DNA of 64,000 nucleotides, taken from the NCBI GenBank assembly GCA_902495075.1, contig CABUVO010000019.1, positions 18,858 through 82,857 of the forward strand. The letters are read 5' to 3'. Under the pieces are notes generated by a model. That model did no database searches, was not told the DNA's origin, and worked only from the letters and a program-made list of their open reading frames with translations. Origin of the DNA: an uncultured Porphyromonadaceae bacterium. Lineage in GTDB: Bacteria; Bacteroidota; Bacteroidia; Bacteroidales; Muribaculaceae. Every line of letters begins with the position of its first letter. The first letter of the stretch is position 1. This document shows positions 8,136-18,164 of the stretch, in pieces. The position numbers were made by a program, and so were the translations under genes.

Positions 8136-9392
8136 TCAAATAAATACTTTTTTTGTTAACATCTTGTTTTCAATCAGTTCCACACCGACAAGGTATACGC
8201 CATGAGCTAAAGTGCTTAAATCAATTTTATTCTCCTCAACATTTAAGCACGATATAACCCTACCTTGCAAATCGGTTATTTGTATTTTTTTAATTTTGCT
8301 TTTATCCGATATATATAACACCTTATTTTTAACGTATAGCGAAACATCGTCAGATTTCGGAACGACACCTGATTCTTTTGGCATAGGTACATATCCGCTT
8401 TCCTCCACAATGTCCTGACCTTCCCTTGTTGTGAGAAATTCAAACAGACGATATGCCGTAGTTTCACGTGATATATCTGAACGGACATTGACATATATCT
8501 GAGTTCCGTAAGGATAGGAACCGTCCTTGATTGAAGTTTTGTTCATTTCAACCCCATTCACGGCAAGAGCCTTCGTACTGTTCGTATCTACAATGACTCT
8601 ATAATAATAGAAAGGTGTAAACGCAATCCCCTTAGGATCATTATCCAATTGATAGTATGGTGACAGCATTGTAGTCCCAACATTCAATATTGGGTAATCC
8701 GGAAGAGTGACACCATTCATTACAATGGTTTCAAATTTTTCCTGACTGCCAGAATTCCTATTTCTTATATATGGATGTATTTCCATATCCTCGCCGCCAA
8801 GTTCTTTCCAATTCTTTAATTGTCCGGTATATATCAATTGAATTTGTTCTGGAGTTATATTGTTTACTTTATTTTGAGGATGGACCATAAACGTCAGAGC
8901 GTCCAAAGCAATGGGTTTACCATGTAATGAAACTTCTCTTTCATCCGCATATTTTTTCTCATCCCGGGAAATATCGCGAGCCGTGACAATCAGTTCAACA
9001 TTCCCATCTATAAGATTTATAAAGGATTGATGTGTGTTGGAGTAAAGTAATTTTTTAGTCTGCAATACCCTTCTTTCTTCCTCCGAACAAGCGTAATCAA
9101 CCTTTATTCCCTTTATTCCCATTTCATCCTGCACAAAAGGACTTCTTTCCCATGCATACGAATATCCGAGCAATTTGCACATAATAATATCCCGCAATGG
9201 CTCTGTAGAATCAGACCCGTCAATAACCGGAAATGAAAGAGGCGTTAAATCCCTCATGTCCATTATTTTTGATTCAAAAGCACCCTCATCTTTCCTTTGA
9301 GAATAGACATTTAAATATCCTATACAAGAAATAGCAATAGCCGATATTATCCTAAACCTGAACCCCTTAGTAAAAAAAGTTTTTTCACTCAT
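8136..9392 (-). CDS. PstS-like substrate-binding protein with type IX secretion C-terminal domain
   Basis: 418 residues. An N-terminal hydrophobic signal segment (about 13-31) precedes a PBP-like domain of the phosphate-binding class: NITPEQIQLIYTGQLKNWKELGG and the RNSGSQEKFE segment match the PstS pattern. The last 70 residues (ITDLQGRVISCLNV...LAHGVYLVGVE...KKVFI) look like a type A type IX secretion sorting domain. No ABC permease or ATPase gene is nearby. A binding protein sorted to the outside of the outer membrane is unlikely to feed a classical Pst importer, so scavenging, sensing or adhesion is more likely (inference). The gene lies in an AT-rich stretch on the opposite strand to its neighbours. 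Confidence 0.8.
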   Translation of the reverse strand: MSEKTFFTKGFRFRIISAIAISCIGYLNVYSQRKDEGAFESKIMDMRDLTPLSFPVIDGSDSTEPLRDIIMCKLLGYSYAWERSPFVQDEMGIKGIKVDYACSEEERRVLQTKKLLYSNTHQSFINLIDGNVELIVTARDISRDEKKYADEREVSLHGKPIALDALTFMVHPQNKVNNITPEQIQLIYTGQLKNWKELGGEDMEIHPYIRNRNSGSQEKFETIVMNGVTLPDYPILNVGTTMLSPYYQLDNDPKGIAFTPFYYYRVIVDTNSTKALAVNGVEMNKTSIKDGSYPYGTQIYVNVRSDISRETTAYRLFEFLTTREGQDIVEESGYVPMPKESGVVPKSDDVSLYVKNKVLYISDKSKIKKIQITDLQGRVISCLNVEENKIDLSTLAHGVYLVGVELIENKMLTKKVFI

Positions 9393-9756
9393 AATTCACA
9401 GCATATGTTATACTGATTAAAAACTTCACATATAATTAATTTAAACTCGCATTCAGATAAATCAATTTTCAAACGCCCATAAAACATTAGAAACAACCAT
9501 TATGCAAACCAACAGTCAGCAAGACATATTCCGCCAACCGAGTATAACCACCTCTATCCACCTTTATTGTCATAACCTTTCCAATTGGAATCTTGGCTAA
9601 AATAATGATAATGCTTCAATATCCAAAAGTGTTTGTATGTTGTTTCATGGGGTTGGAGATAAAAGCATTTCCTTATATTATCCAAGGCTTTATGTCTTGT
9701 AATAAATTAGTTTACTATTTGCATGCAAAGTTAAAATACTTGCTTATAGAATATCA
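9393..9756. other. 364-bp AT-rich intergenic region
   Basis: No gene is supported. A minus-strand TAACTTTG box (9733-9726) could be the -7 element for the binding-protein gene with a long leader, but no -33 box is visible 19-21 nt upstream. Otherwise I see only AT-rich sequence. Confidence 0.4.
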
Positions 9757-12161
9757 CTATATTTTAATTATACTTGTATGGACTTTGCCATCAATATTCA
9801 AGTGAATAACATAAAATCCAGATTGTAATCTATTTTCAATAAACGTAAAGGATTCTTTATTTAATACTTTATTGTCTAACAATGTTTTTATGTTATTACC
9901 ATATAAATCAGCAATTCTGAGAGAAACCGTATTCACTTCATTCTTCAAGGTAAAACTTATATTCACACTGTTGTTATTTGATATTACGGAATATCCAGAC
10001 ATATAATCTGATAAATTATCAGTTTGTTCAGCATGATTCTCCTTAACAAGTGACAAATTAGCTCCTCCGGTCTTAATAAACAGTTTGGCATATTTAATTA
10101 GATTTGATTTATTGGATGCATACAAACCTTTAGACAAATTTTCTTTATGAATCTCCTTCATCAATGTCTTGGAGGCAGACGAAGATAATAAAATTTCTTT
10201 TGATAGAATAATTGCTGCAAGATCCCCTTTTGCCAGCTCATCATAAATATAGTAGATGCATTCTGGATGGGAGACACAAAAACTATATATTTTACGATAT
10301 TCCTCGCAATCTGAAATTTGATTGGGATTACTATATATAGTATTCTTGGTTATTTTATTCCAGTCTTCATATAATTTATTAAATACATGTGCTATATTAG
10401 ATGATATATTATGTATATTATCATAAATAATATTTTTCTCAACGCTATCAAAGCTTATGCTATCAGTTTTAGAATTTATAATTTCAATCGATTTATTTAA
10501 TCTGCTTTCTTGCTGATTTAAGGTATAATACTCTAGTATCTTCCCATAATCCAGACCTTCCAGTGCATCACACGGATGAAATGTACGCATAAGACTTCCG
10601 GGCTTACTTTCCCAGTCATACCCATGTACATTACCATCCCCTCGAGTTACGGAGGCATGTGTGTATTCAATATCCCCATTATTGTCTACAATGCCCCATA
10701 AGGCAACTATTGCATTTTCTCTTGTAGCGCCACTTCGTGTTAAACCGAATGCTTTATAATAGTTATCAAACGCTTCAAGGGGATCTTCCGAATAATAGTC
10801 CGAATCTTCAGATGGAGGCCAGTGCCAATCTGTAGTTATGCCAGCAGACCACGAAATACAATTATATACTATGGATTCCGGGGATGACTGTATTGCATCA
10901 TCCTTTTTCAATAGTGGGAAATAACTAATAATATTACTATCTTTACAATTAAGATATACATCACAAATTCCCTCTGGGGCTGATGAACTATAGGGACAAA
11001 TCAAAGCTGTAATAGTATTTGTAGGGAAACACACCCTTAATCTTGAATTACAATCCCAATCATAATCACTATTAAAATTTGCATCATCGTTGTAAGCAAA
11101 TATCACATCCTTGTTGAATCCAGCTGTTTTTAGTAGATACAATTCTGTATCTTCCGTGGAATTACAAGTGAAAACGTTGTATTCTGTGGACATATCCTCA
11201 ATCCCAGAACACAAAAGTCCTGAATAAGAAACCGGCACTCTATTATATTGAATACTATCGTTAATATTTATATCACATTTTCCTTTTCTATCAGGAAAAA
11301 ATGATGTCAGAAAGATTTTATAAGTTCCAGTCTTCGGAGCTTTTACGTTTAACATGGCCAAATAATTACTAGTGGATGAATTGGCAGACCACGAATACAA
11401 AGTTGGGTCCTCAATATTAAATAAATAGAGCTTATATGAAAAATAATTCCAACCCTTTGCAGAAATATCTATATTTTCACCTTCATTTAAATGAAGGTCT
11501 GTATGAAAAGTGTAACTGAAAGGGAAATCTAAAGCATAGTTGTAGTTATACAAGGGTGGATCTTGACTACTAGATGCTAATAATTCTACACCCTTAAAAT
11601 TTTTTCCAGTTAAATTTACGGGCGTAGTTTCTTGTTCAAATTTTGATTCTGGAGCAACTTCTTGATCAATGTCACCAATATATTTTTGATATTGCGTGCC
11701 ATCAATTATAGAATTATCAGGTTTTATAGATAGTCTTATTCGTTCCACATTAGGGAACAGCGACGACTTTCCTCTCACTGATATTGAGTTCTTCCCTTTC
11801 TTTAGCAATACCGGTTTATTTACATCAAATGTCACACATTGCCAGTCAGGAGACTTAGTAGATATTATACCCACTGAATCTCTTTCATTAACCCACACTG
11901 TATAATTTGAGTAATCTCCATTTTTAATAAAGGTGCACACATCCAAAAGGAAATCCAATAATTTCCTCCGGAAGGAGCATTAACCTCAAACACGACTTCG
12001 TTAAAACTATGGTTAGCTTTCCTTATTGGGCATTTTGAATCGATGAATTTTTCCCCTTCTAATTGCACACCCATTACCATCTCCCTTTGGAAAACCATTT
12101 CCGAAAGAGAAATGTTTATTCCGAGGAATAGACAACATGTAATTAAAAAAATCTTTTTCAT
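9757..12161 (-). pseudogene. Secreted type IX cargo protein with DUF7689-like domain, broken by a one-base frameshift
   Basis: Two overlapping frames belong to one gene. The 5' frame (from 12161) encodes a signal peptide (MKKIFLITCCLFLGINISLS) and the start of a beta-sandwich, up to SFWMCAPLLK. The protein then resumes one frame away at NGDYSNYTVWVNE and runs to 9757. One extra A in the five-base A run at 11925-11921 would join them into about 801 residues. The middle part contains YNCISWSAGITTDWHWPP and, about 65 residues later, YTHASVTRG, a Cys...His pattern resembling the DUF7689 family (possibly papain-like; inference). The C terminus (SLRIADLYGNNIKTL...SGFYVIHLNIDG) is a type IX sorting domain. 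It may be a pseudogene, a phase-variable gene or a sequencing error. Confidence 0.7.
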
Positions 12162-12204
12162 AATATTTGTTTATTAATTTTACCACACCTTTTACAACTT
12201 GTTG

Positions 12205-12236
12205 CAAATATAATAATATTATTTAATTAATGCAAA
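12205..12236 (-). promoter_or_regulatory. Promoter of the frameshifted cargo gene
   Basis: On the minus strand TTTG (12236-12233), a 20-nt spacer and TATATTTG (12212-12205) fit the Bacteroidetes primary sigma consensus exactly. The expected transcript start near 12199 lies about 38 nt before the ATG at 12161. Confidence 0.75.
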
Positions 12237-12428
12237 CAATTATTAATAAATTAATTTTTACTCAAAAATAATATTTCGGCTTCACCTAAAATGTTTCTGG
12301 GTGAAAATAATTAATCTCGCATCTCAAAATTTATCCGGCCAAAAATCTCCAAATTCTCACTTTTTACAAGCTAAATAGCCGTATGGGGCACGCCATGAAT
12401 AATTTAAAACAAAAAAAAATTGATGGTA

Positions 12429-12461
12429 TTGAATAATTTTCGATGAAAATAATTAATTTTG
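12429..12461 (+). promoter_or_regulatory. Promoter of pyrG
   Basis: TTG (12429-12431), 22-nt spacer, TAATTTTG (12454-12461). The leader before the GTG start at 12487 would be only about 20 nt. Confidence 0.6.
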
Positions 12462-12486
12462 CATCCCGTACTAATACATATTAGAC

Positions 12487-14088
12487 GTGGAAACAAAATA
12501 TATTTTCGTCACAGGCGGTGTTGTGTCTTCATTAGGTAAAGGCATTATTTCATCATCTCTTGCCCGCCTTCTCCTCTCTCGAGGATACTCTGTTACTATC
12601 CAGAAGTTCGATCCCTACATCAACATTGACCCCGGCACGCTAAACCCTTATGAACATGGGGAGTGCTATGTCACGGTTGACGGTCATGAAGCGGATCTTG
12701 ACCTCGGTCATTACGAACGTTTCACAAACATTCAGACCACCCGCGCCAACAATGTTACAACCGGTAGAATCTATCAGTCGGTCATCGACAAGGAACGCCG
12801 CGGCGATTATCTCGGAAAGACAGTGCAGATCATTCCTCATATCACAGACGAAATCAAAAGAAATGTCAAAGCCCTCGGCAATACGGGCAAATTCGATTTC
12901 GTAATCACCGAGATCGGTGGCACCGTAGGCGATATAGAATCCACGCCTTTCCTTGAAGCTGTGCGCCAGCTCAAGTGGGAACTTGGCAAAAACGCCCTCA
13001 GCATCCATCTCACATACGTGCCATACCTTAAGGCTGCCAAGGAGCTGAAGACAAAACCAACCCAGCATTCGGTAAAACAGCTTCAGGCGATAGGAATCCA
13101 ACCGGATATCCTCATTCTCCGCACTGAAAAAGACATACCACCGGCAATGCGACGTAAGGTGGCACAGTTCTGCAACGTTGCTCCGGAGGCTGTGATCCAG
13201 AGTGTAGATGCCTCAACAATATATAAGGTGCCTCTGATGATGCACGAGCAGGGACTCGACAACCTTGTGCTGCAACTCACCGGAACCGAAAGCATTGGGG
13301 AGCCCGACCACGCAGCGTGGAATGAATTCCTCCGTAAGCTTGATTCGGCAGAAAAAGTTGTGACGATAGGGCTCGTCGGCAAATATGTGGAACTCCAAGA
13401 TGCATACAAATCAATCAACGAATCCCTGATGCAAGCCGCCACATATTGCGACCACAAACTGAACCTCGTTTACATCCATTCCGAAAAACTGACTCCCGAC
13501 AACGTGGATGAAAAACTTTCAGGCATGGACGGAATCATAATAGCACCCGGTTTCGGACAGCGCGGTATAGAGGGGAAATTCACTGCCCTCAAATGGTGTC
13601 GCGAACATGATGTCCCCACTTTCGGCATTTGCCTTGGAATGCAGTGCATGGTAATAGAATACGCACGCAATGTGCTTGGCTTTGCAGATGCCAATTCCAC
13701 AGAAATGGATCCGAACACCACCCACAATGTGATCGATCTTATGGAGGAACAGAAGAGCATTTCCAACATGGGAGGCACAATGCGTCTCGGCGCCTACGAT
13801 TGCCGTCTGAAGAAAGGCTCCATACCTGCGCAAGCCTACGGCAAAGAGATCGTGAGCGAACGCCACCGCCATCGCTTCGAATTCAATGAAGAATACCGCA
13901 CGCGCTTCGAGGAAGCGGGTCTTGAATGCGTTGGCGAGAATCCGGAGACAGGATTGGTGGAAGTGGTGCAGGTTCCCTCTTTGAGATGGTTCGTCGGCAC
14001 TCAGTATCATCCGGAATACCAGTCAACGGTGCTTTCGCCCAATCCCCTCTTCATCTCCTTCATCAAAGCTGCAATCAAAAATTCCTAA
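12487..14088 (+). CDS. pyrG: CTP synthase
   Basis: Makes CTP from UTP, ATP and glutamine in the cytoplasm. The 533-residue protein has the N-terminal synthetase domain beginning KYIFVTGGVVSSLGKG (4-19) with the P-loop-like SLGKGI, and a C-terminal class I glutaminase domain with GFGQRG (355-360), the nucleophile C382 in FGICLGMQ and the H-x-E pair in TQYHPEYQS near the end. The start is GTG at 12487, which gives the canonical N terminus. A PurF-type gene follows after 18 nt, so pyrimidine and purine nucleotide enzymes may share a transcript. Confidence 0.97.
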   Translation: METKYIFVTGGVVSSLGKGIISSSLARLLLSRGYSVTIQKFDPYINIDPGTLNPYEHGECYVTVDGHEADLDLGHYERFTNIQTTRANNVTTGRIYQSVIDKERRGDYLGKTVQIIPHITDEIKRNVKALGNTGKFDFVITEIGGTVGDIESTPFLEAVRQLKWELGKNALSIHLTYVPYLKAAKELKTKPTQHSVKQLQAIGIQPDILILRTEKDIPPAMRRKVAQFCNVAPEAVIQSVDASTIYKVPLMMHEQGLDNLVLQLTGTESIGEPDHAAWNEFLRKLDSAEKVVTIGLVGKYVELQDAYKSINESLMQAATYCDHKLNLVYIHSEKLTPDNVDEKLSGMDGIIIAPGFGQRGIEGKFTALKWCREHDVPTFGICLGMQCMVIEYARNVLGFADANSTEMDPNTTHNVIDLMEEQKSISNMGGTMRLGAYDCRLKKGSIPAQAYGKEIVSERHRHRFEFNEEYRTRFEEAGLECVGENPETGLVEVVQVPSLRWFVGTQYHPEYQSTVLSPNPLFISFIKAAIKNS

Positions 14089-14106
14089 TCCTAATAGAAA
14101 ATCCCC

Positions 14107-15984
14107 TTGGAACTGATTAAACATGAATGCGGAATCGCAATGATCCGCCTCCTCAAACCGCTTTCCTATTATAAAGAGAAATACGGTTCTGAACTATATG
14201 GTCTCGACAAGCTCTACCTCATAATGGAGAAGGAGCATAACCGCGGGCAGGAAGCCGCCGGAATCGGCTGCGTAAAGCTTGACATGCCTCCCGGTCAGGA
14301 GTATATATTCCGCGAGCGGGCACAAGGTTCGGATGCCATCAGCAAGATCTTTGCGGAAGCACATCGTCAGATAGAGGATGATCGCAAGGAGGGCGTTGAC
14401 CCCCGCTTCACACCTTTTGTCGGAGAAGTCTACATGGGTCATCTGCGCTACAGCACCACAGGGCGTTCGGGCATAAATTATGTTCACCCCTTCATGCGCC
14501 GCAACAACTGGTGTTCGCGCAATATGCTTCTCTGCGGAAACTTCAACATGACTAATGTTGACGAGATATTCAACTCAATTGTGGCTACGGGGCAGCACCC
14601 GCGCCTATTTGCCGACACATTCATACTCCTTGAACAGCTCGGGCATGCCCTTGACCGCGAGAATGAACGTCTTTTCAACATTCACAGCAATGCCGGTCTT
14701 AAAGCCCTCGACCTGTCGGAGGAAATCGCCCGCGATCTGAACGTCACCAATGTTCTCAAACGCTGCGCCCCCGTTTGGGATGGCGGTTATGTGATATGCG
14801 GCATCGTAGGCAACGGCGACATGTGGGCAATGCGCGATCCCAACGGCATTCGACCTGCATTCTATTATAAGGATGAGGAGATTGTGGTTGTGGCAAGCGA
14901 GCGACCGGTGATCCAGACAGCCTTCAACCTTCAGCTAAATCAAGTGAAGGAACTGGAGCCGGGAGACGCTATCATTGTTGACCGCGACGGCTCCGTGCGT
15001 ATCGACAACATCCTTCCGAAAGGGAAGAATGCAAAATGCAGCTTCGAGCGTATATATTTCTCCCGAGGCTCCGACTATGACATATATCGCGAACGTAAGA
15101 CACTCGGTGCCAATCTCGTTGATTCGGTGCTTAAAGCCATAGACCATGATATCGACAATTCTGTCTTCTCGTTCATTCCAAACACAGCGGAAGTGGCTTT
15201 CTACGGACTCGTGGAAGGTGTGGAAGATTATCTAATCAAAAGCAAGATCAGCGACATACAACGTCTATCACTCACCGGAAACCTCACGGACGAGAACATA
15301 GAAAATGTGCTTCGCCGCCGTGTGCGCCGCGAGAAAGTGGCAATAAAGGATATAAAACTGCGTACCTTCATTGCCGAAGGCTCAACACGCAACGACCTCG
15401 CCACTCATGTCTATGACATCACCTACGGTTCAATCCACCCGGGCGATAATTTAGTTGTCATCGACGACAGCATAGTGCGCGGCACCACGCTGCGCCAGTC
15501 GATCATCCGTATTCTCGACCGCCTGCATCCCCGCAAGATGGTGATAGTTTCAAGTTCGCCACAGGTGCGTTTTCCGGATTGCTACGGCATCGACATGTCG
15601 CGTATGGGTGAGTTCATTGCCTTCAAGGCAGCCATGACACTCCTTGAGGAGCGAGGAATGCGTTATGTCATTGATGACGTCTACAATCGCTGCAAATCCC
15701 AGGATTCCCTTCCGAAAGAGGAAATAGTAAACTATGTAAAAGAGATTTACGCCCCATTCTCGGATGAAGAGGTAGCAGCAAAGATAGCGGAACTGCTCAC
15801 TCCCGAGGGAACGCAAGCGGAAATCCAGATAGTTTTCCAATCCGTTGAAGAGATGCACAAAGCCATTCCCGAACATCCCGGCGACTGGTATTTTACCGGC
15901 GATTACCCAACCCCCGGAGGCAACCGCCTTGTGAACAAAGCATTCATCAACTACTACGAGGGTCGCACCTCCGCCCGAAACTGA
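14107..15984 (+). CDS. Amidophosphoribosyltransferase, long Bacteroidetes form (PurF-type)
   Basis: 625 residues, longer than the usual PurF of about 500. PurF makes phosphoribosylamine from PRPP and glutamine, the first committed step of purine synthesis. An N-terminal nucleophile glutaminase domain begins at C8 (HECGIAMIR), so a seven-residue propeptide would have to be removed to expose Cys1. The phosphoribosyltransferase half contains the PRPP loop VVIDDSIVRGTT and the preceding helix. The start is TTG at 14107. The extended middle and C-terminal regions match the version I know from Bacteroides. Whether it is the main PurF or a paralogue cannot be decided here. Confidence 0.85.
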   Translation: MELIKHECGIAMIRLLKPLSYYKEKYGSELYGLDKLYLIMEKEHNRGQEAAGIGCVKLDMPPGQEYIFRERAQGSDAISKIFAEAHRQIEDDRKEGVDPRFTPFVGEVYMGHLRYSTTGRSGINYVHPFMRRNNWCSRNMLLCGNFNMTNVDEIFNSIVATGQHPRLFADTFILLEQLGHALDRENERLFNIHSNAGLKALDLSEEIARDLNVTNVLKRCAPVWDGGYVICGIVGNGDMWAMRDPNGIRPAFYYKDEEIVVVASERPVIQTAFNLQLNQVKELEPGDAIIVDRDGSVRIDNILPKGKNAKCSFERIYFSRGSDYDIYRERKTLGANLVDSVLKAIDHDIDNSVFSFIPNTAEVAFYGLVEGVEDYLIKSKISDIQRLSLTGNLTDENIENVLRRRVRREKVAIKDIKLRTFIAEGSTRNDLATHVYDITYGSIHPGDNLVVIDDSIVRGTTLRQSIIRILDRLHPRKMVIVSSSPQVRFPDCYGIDMSRMGEFIAFKAAMTLLEERGMRYVIDDVYNRCKSQDSLPKEEIVNYVKEIYAPFSDEEVAAKIAELLTPEGTQAEIQIVFQSVEEMHKAIPEHPGDWYFTGDYPTPGGNRLVNKAFINYYEGRTSARN

Positions 15985-15986
15985 TG

Positions 15987-16017
15987 TTGCAAAATTCGTG
16001 AATTTGGATTAACTTTG
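15987..16017 (+). promoter_or_regulatory. Promoter of yidC
   Basis: TTG (15987-15989), 20-nt spacer, TAACTTTG (16010-16017), followed by CATCTCAT. The transcript would start near 16023, about 45 nt before the yidC ATG. Confidence 0.7.
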
Positions 16018-16067
16018 CATCTCATAACGAATTTTATTAAAGACAACTCAATTAACAGATCCGGTTA

Positions 16068-18164
16068 ATGGATAAGAATACGCTTAACGGCCTGCTATTG
16101 ATGCTCGCCGTGTTCCTGATTTTCATGTGGCTTCAGCCCAAAAACAATAATGCCGACAACAGTGCGCAGTCTGAGACAACCACTCAGGGCACACCGCTTG
16201 CCACTGTGGCAGATTCTCTGAATTCCACAGAACGCGAGTGGCTCGTAAAGAATATCATCGACAACGGAGTGCCGGAAACCCTCTCCGACTCCACCCGCGC
16301 TTACCGTCTGACTCAAGGTCCGGTAAATCTTACACTTGCCGGTGATTCAATATGGGGCACCGTAGAGGTTGACGGCGATAAACTCGCATGGGGCGACATC
16401 ACTCGCGGTGATATCAAGAAAATAGGAATCGATCGTCAAAGGAAGGCTATTGCTGCCGTAAAATCCCTTTCGGAATCTCTCGGACGCTACGGAAAATTCT
16501 CAAAGTTTCTTGCCGGCTCCGATTCCAAAGTAGTTCTTGAAAATGAAGCTCTCAAACTTGAACTGAGTGCAAAATCGGGTTCCATCACCCGCGCCGAGCT
16601 GAAGAAATACGACACCGAGTATTCTTCCGATGAAACAGAAAAGAAGAAGGAGAAAGTTGTCATATTCGAAGGCGACCGCAACCGTTTCAACTTCCAGCTT
16701 CCTCTTCCGCAACCTGTTGAGACAGCCGACCTATACTTCACACCCCGCCAGATCAACGATTCAACAGTGCTTATGGCTCTTGACATGGGAGAAGGCGCAT
16801 ACTGGGGTCTTGAATACACTTTACCGAAAGGTGAGAATTACGTTGTGCGCATGAGAGTGGTGCAGAATGCAATGGCTTCGATCGTGCAGAGCAATGCCCG
16901 CAATCTCGGTCTCGACTGGCAACAGGATATCCACCGCCAGGAGAAAGGTCGTATGTTCGAGGAACGCAATTCAGGTCTTTATTATAAATTTGCCGGTGGC
17001 TCTGTCGAGCATCTTTCTGAATCGAAAAATGATTCCGAGGAACGTCAGGCAAAAGTGCGTTGGATTGGTTTCAAAAACCAGTTCTTCTCTACGGTGATGA
17101 TAGCAGACCGTCCGTTCAACACTGCGGATTTCTCCTCGGAAGTGCTCAAAGGGCAAGATTACCTTAAGAGCCTCACCGCCGCTGCAATCGTAAACGATTA
17201 TGACTGGAACTCCGCGAATCCGGTGAATTTCCACCTTTTCATAGGTCCAAACCTCTACCCGCTCCTTTCTCATCTCGACAAAGAGGTGGAAGTTGGAGAA
17301 GACCTCAAGATGACAAAACTGATTCCTTTAGGTTGGAGCATCTTCCGCTGGATCAACACCAGAGTGATTATTCCTGTGTTTACATTCCTCGGCAAGTTCA
17401 TTTCCAACTATGGCATAATCATCCTTCTCCTTACCATCTTCATCAAGCTCGTGCTCTTCCCGCTCACATACAAGAGCTATAAGAGCCAGGCAAAGATGCG
17501 CGTGCTCGCACCCGACATCAAAGCCATCAACGATAAATATCCCGGCAATGAGAATGCAATGGTACGCCAGCAGAAAACGATGGCTCTTTATTCGAAAGCA
17601 GGGGCAAGTCCAATGTCCGGATGCCTGCCAATGCTGCTTCAGATGCCTATCCTCTTCGCCATGTTCAGCTTCTTCCCCAACTGCATAGAGCTACGTGGAC
17701 AAAGCTTCTTATGGGCTCATGACCTGTCGGCACCCGATGCAATAATCTCCTGGAGTGGGAACATTCCTTTCATAACCGAGTATTTCGGCAATCATATCTC
17801 TCTTTTCTGCTTGCTGATGACCGCGACCAACATCATCTACACATACATCAACATGCAGAACCAGCCAAGCTCTATGCCCGGAATGAAGTGGATGATGTAT
17901 CTGATGCCTCTGATGTTCCTTGTATTCTTCAACAACTATGCAGCCGGTCTGTCATATTATTACTTCCTCTCGCTCCTTATCACCATCATTCAGACTTATG
18001 CCTTCCGCTATATCATCAAAGAGGAAGATGTAAGAAAAGCTATGGCTGAAGCTGCGAAGAAACCCCGCAAGAAATCCGGCTTTATGGCACGGCTTGAAGA
18101 AATGCAGCGTCAGCAGCAGGCAATGCTCCGCGAGCAGCAGAAACAGCAGCGCGGCAAGAGATGA
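16068..18164 (+). CDS. yidC: Membrane protein insertase YidC
   Basis: Inserts and folds inner-membrane proteins, alone or with SecYEG. The 698-residue protein has an N-terminal membrane anchor (LLLMLAVFLIFMWL, 10-23), a large periplasmic domain (about 30-430) as in Gram-negative YidC, and the conserved C-terminal insertase core of five membrane segments (about 435-650; for example YGIIILLLTIFIKLVLFPLT). The tail (about 655-698) is rich in Lys, Arg and Gln, which probably binds the ribosome. It has its own promoter upstream and overlaps the following polyferredoxin gene by 4 nt. Confidence 0.95.
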   Translation: MDKNTLNGLLLMLAVFLIFMWLQPKNNNADNSAQSETTTQGTPLATVADSLNSTEREWLVKNIIDNGVPETLSDSTRAYRLTQGPVNLTLAGDSIWGTVEVDGDKLAWGDITRGDIKKIGIDRQRKAIAAVKSLSESLGRYGKFSKFLAGSDSKVVLENEALKLELSAKSGSITRAELKKYDTEYSSDETEKKKEKVVIFEGDRNRFNFQLPLPQPVETADLYFTPRQINDSTVLMALDMGEGAYWGLEYTLPKGENYVVRMRVVQNAMASIVQSNARNLGLDWQQDIHRQEKGRMFEERNSGLYYKFAGGSVEHLSESKNDSEERQAKVRWIGFKNQFFSTVMIADRPFNTADFSSEVLKGQDYLKSLTAAAIVNDYDWNSANPVNFHLFIGPNLYPLLSHLDKEVEVGEDLKMTKLIPLGWSIFRWINTRVIIPVFTFLGKFISNYGIIILLLTIFIKLVLFPLTYKSYKSQAKMRVLAPDIKAINDKYPGNENAMVRQQKTMALYSKAGASPMSGCLPMLLQMPILFAMFSFFPNCIELRGQSFLWAHDLSAPDAIISWSGNIPFITEYFGNHISLFCLLMTATNIIYTYINMQNQPSSMPGMKWMMYLMPLMFLVFFNNYAAGLSYYYFLSLLITIIQTYAFRYIIKEEDVRKAMAEAAKKPRKKSGFMARLEEMQRQQQAMLREQQKQQRGKR

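Larger units (their letters stand above)
12162..12486. other. Divergent intergenic region, cargo gene / pyrG
   Basis: 325 bp of AT-rich sequence with promoters on both strands (12205-12236 minus; 12429-12461 plus). A 22-bp sequence around the pyrG -7 box (12444-12465) also occurs, 20/22 identical, at 12302-12323, where the -7 box is degraded to TAATCTCG. Confidence 0.65.

Noticed and set aside
9593..9805. Small plus-strand ORF between the two type IX cargo genes
   Set aside because: 70 codons of AT-rich sequence with no promoter, motif or family resemblance.
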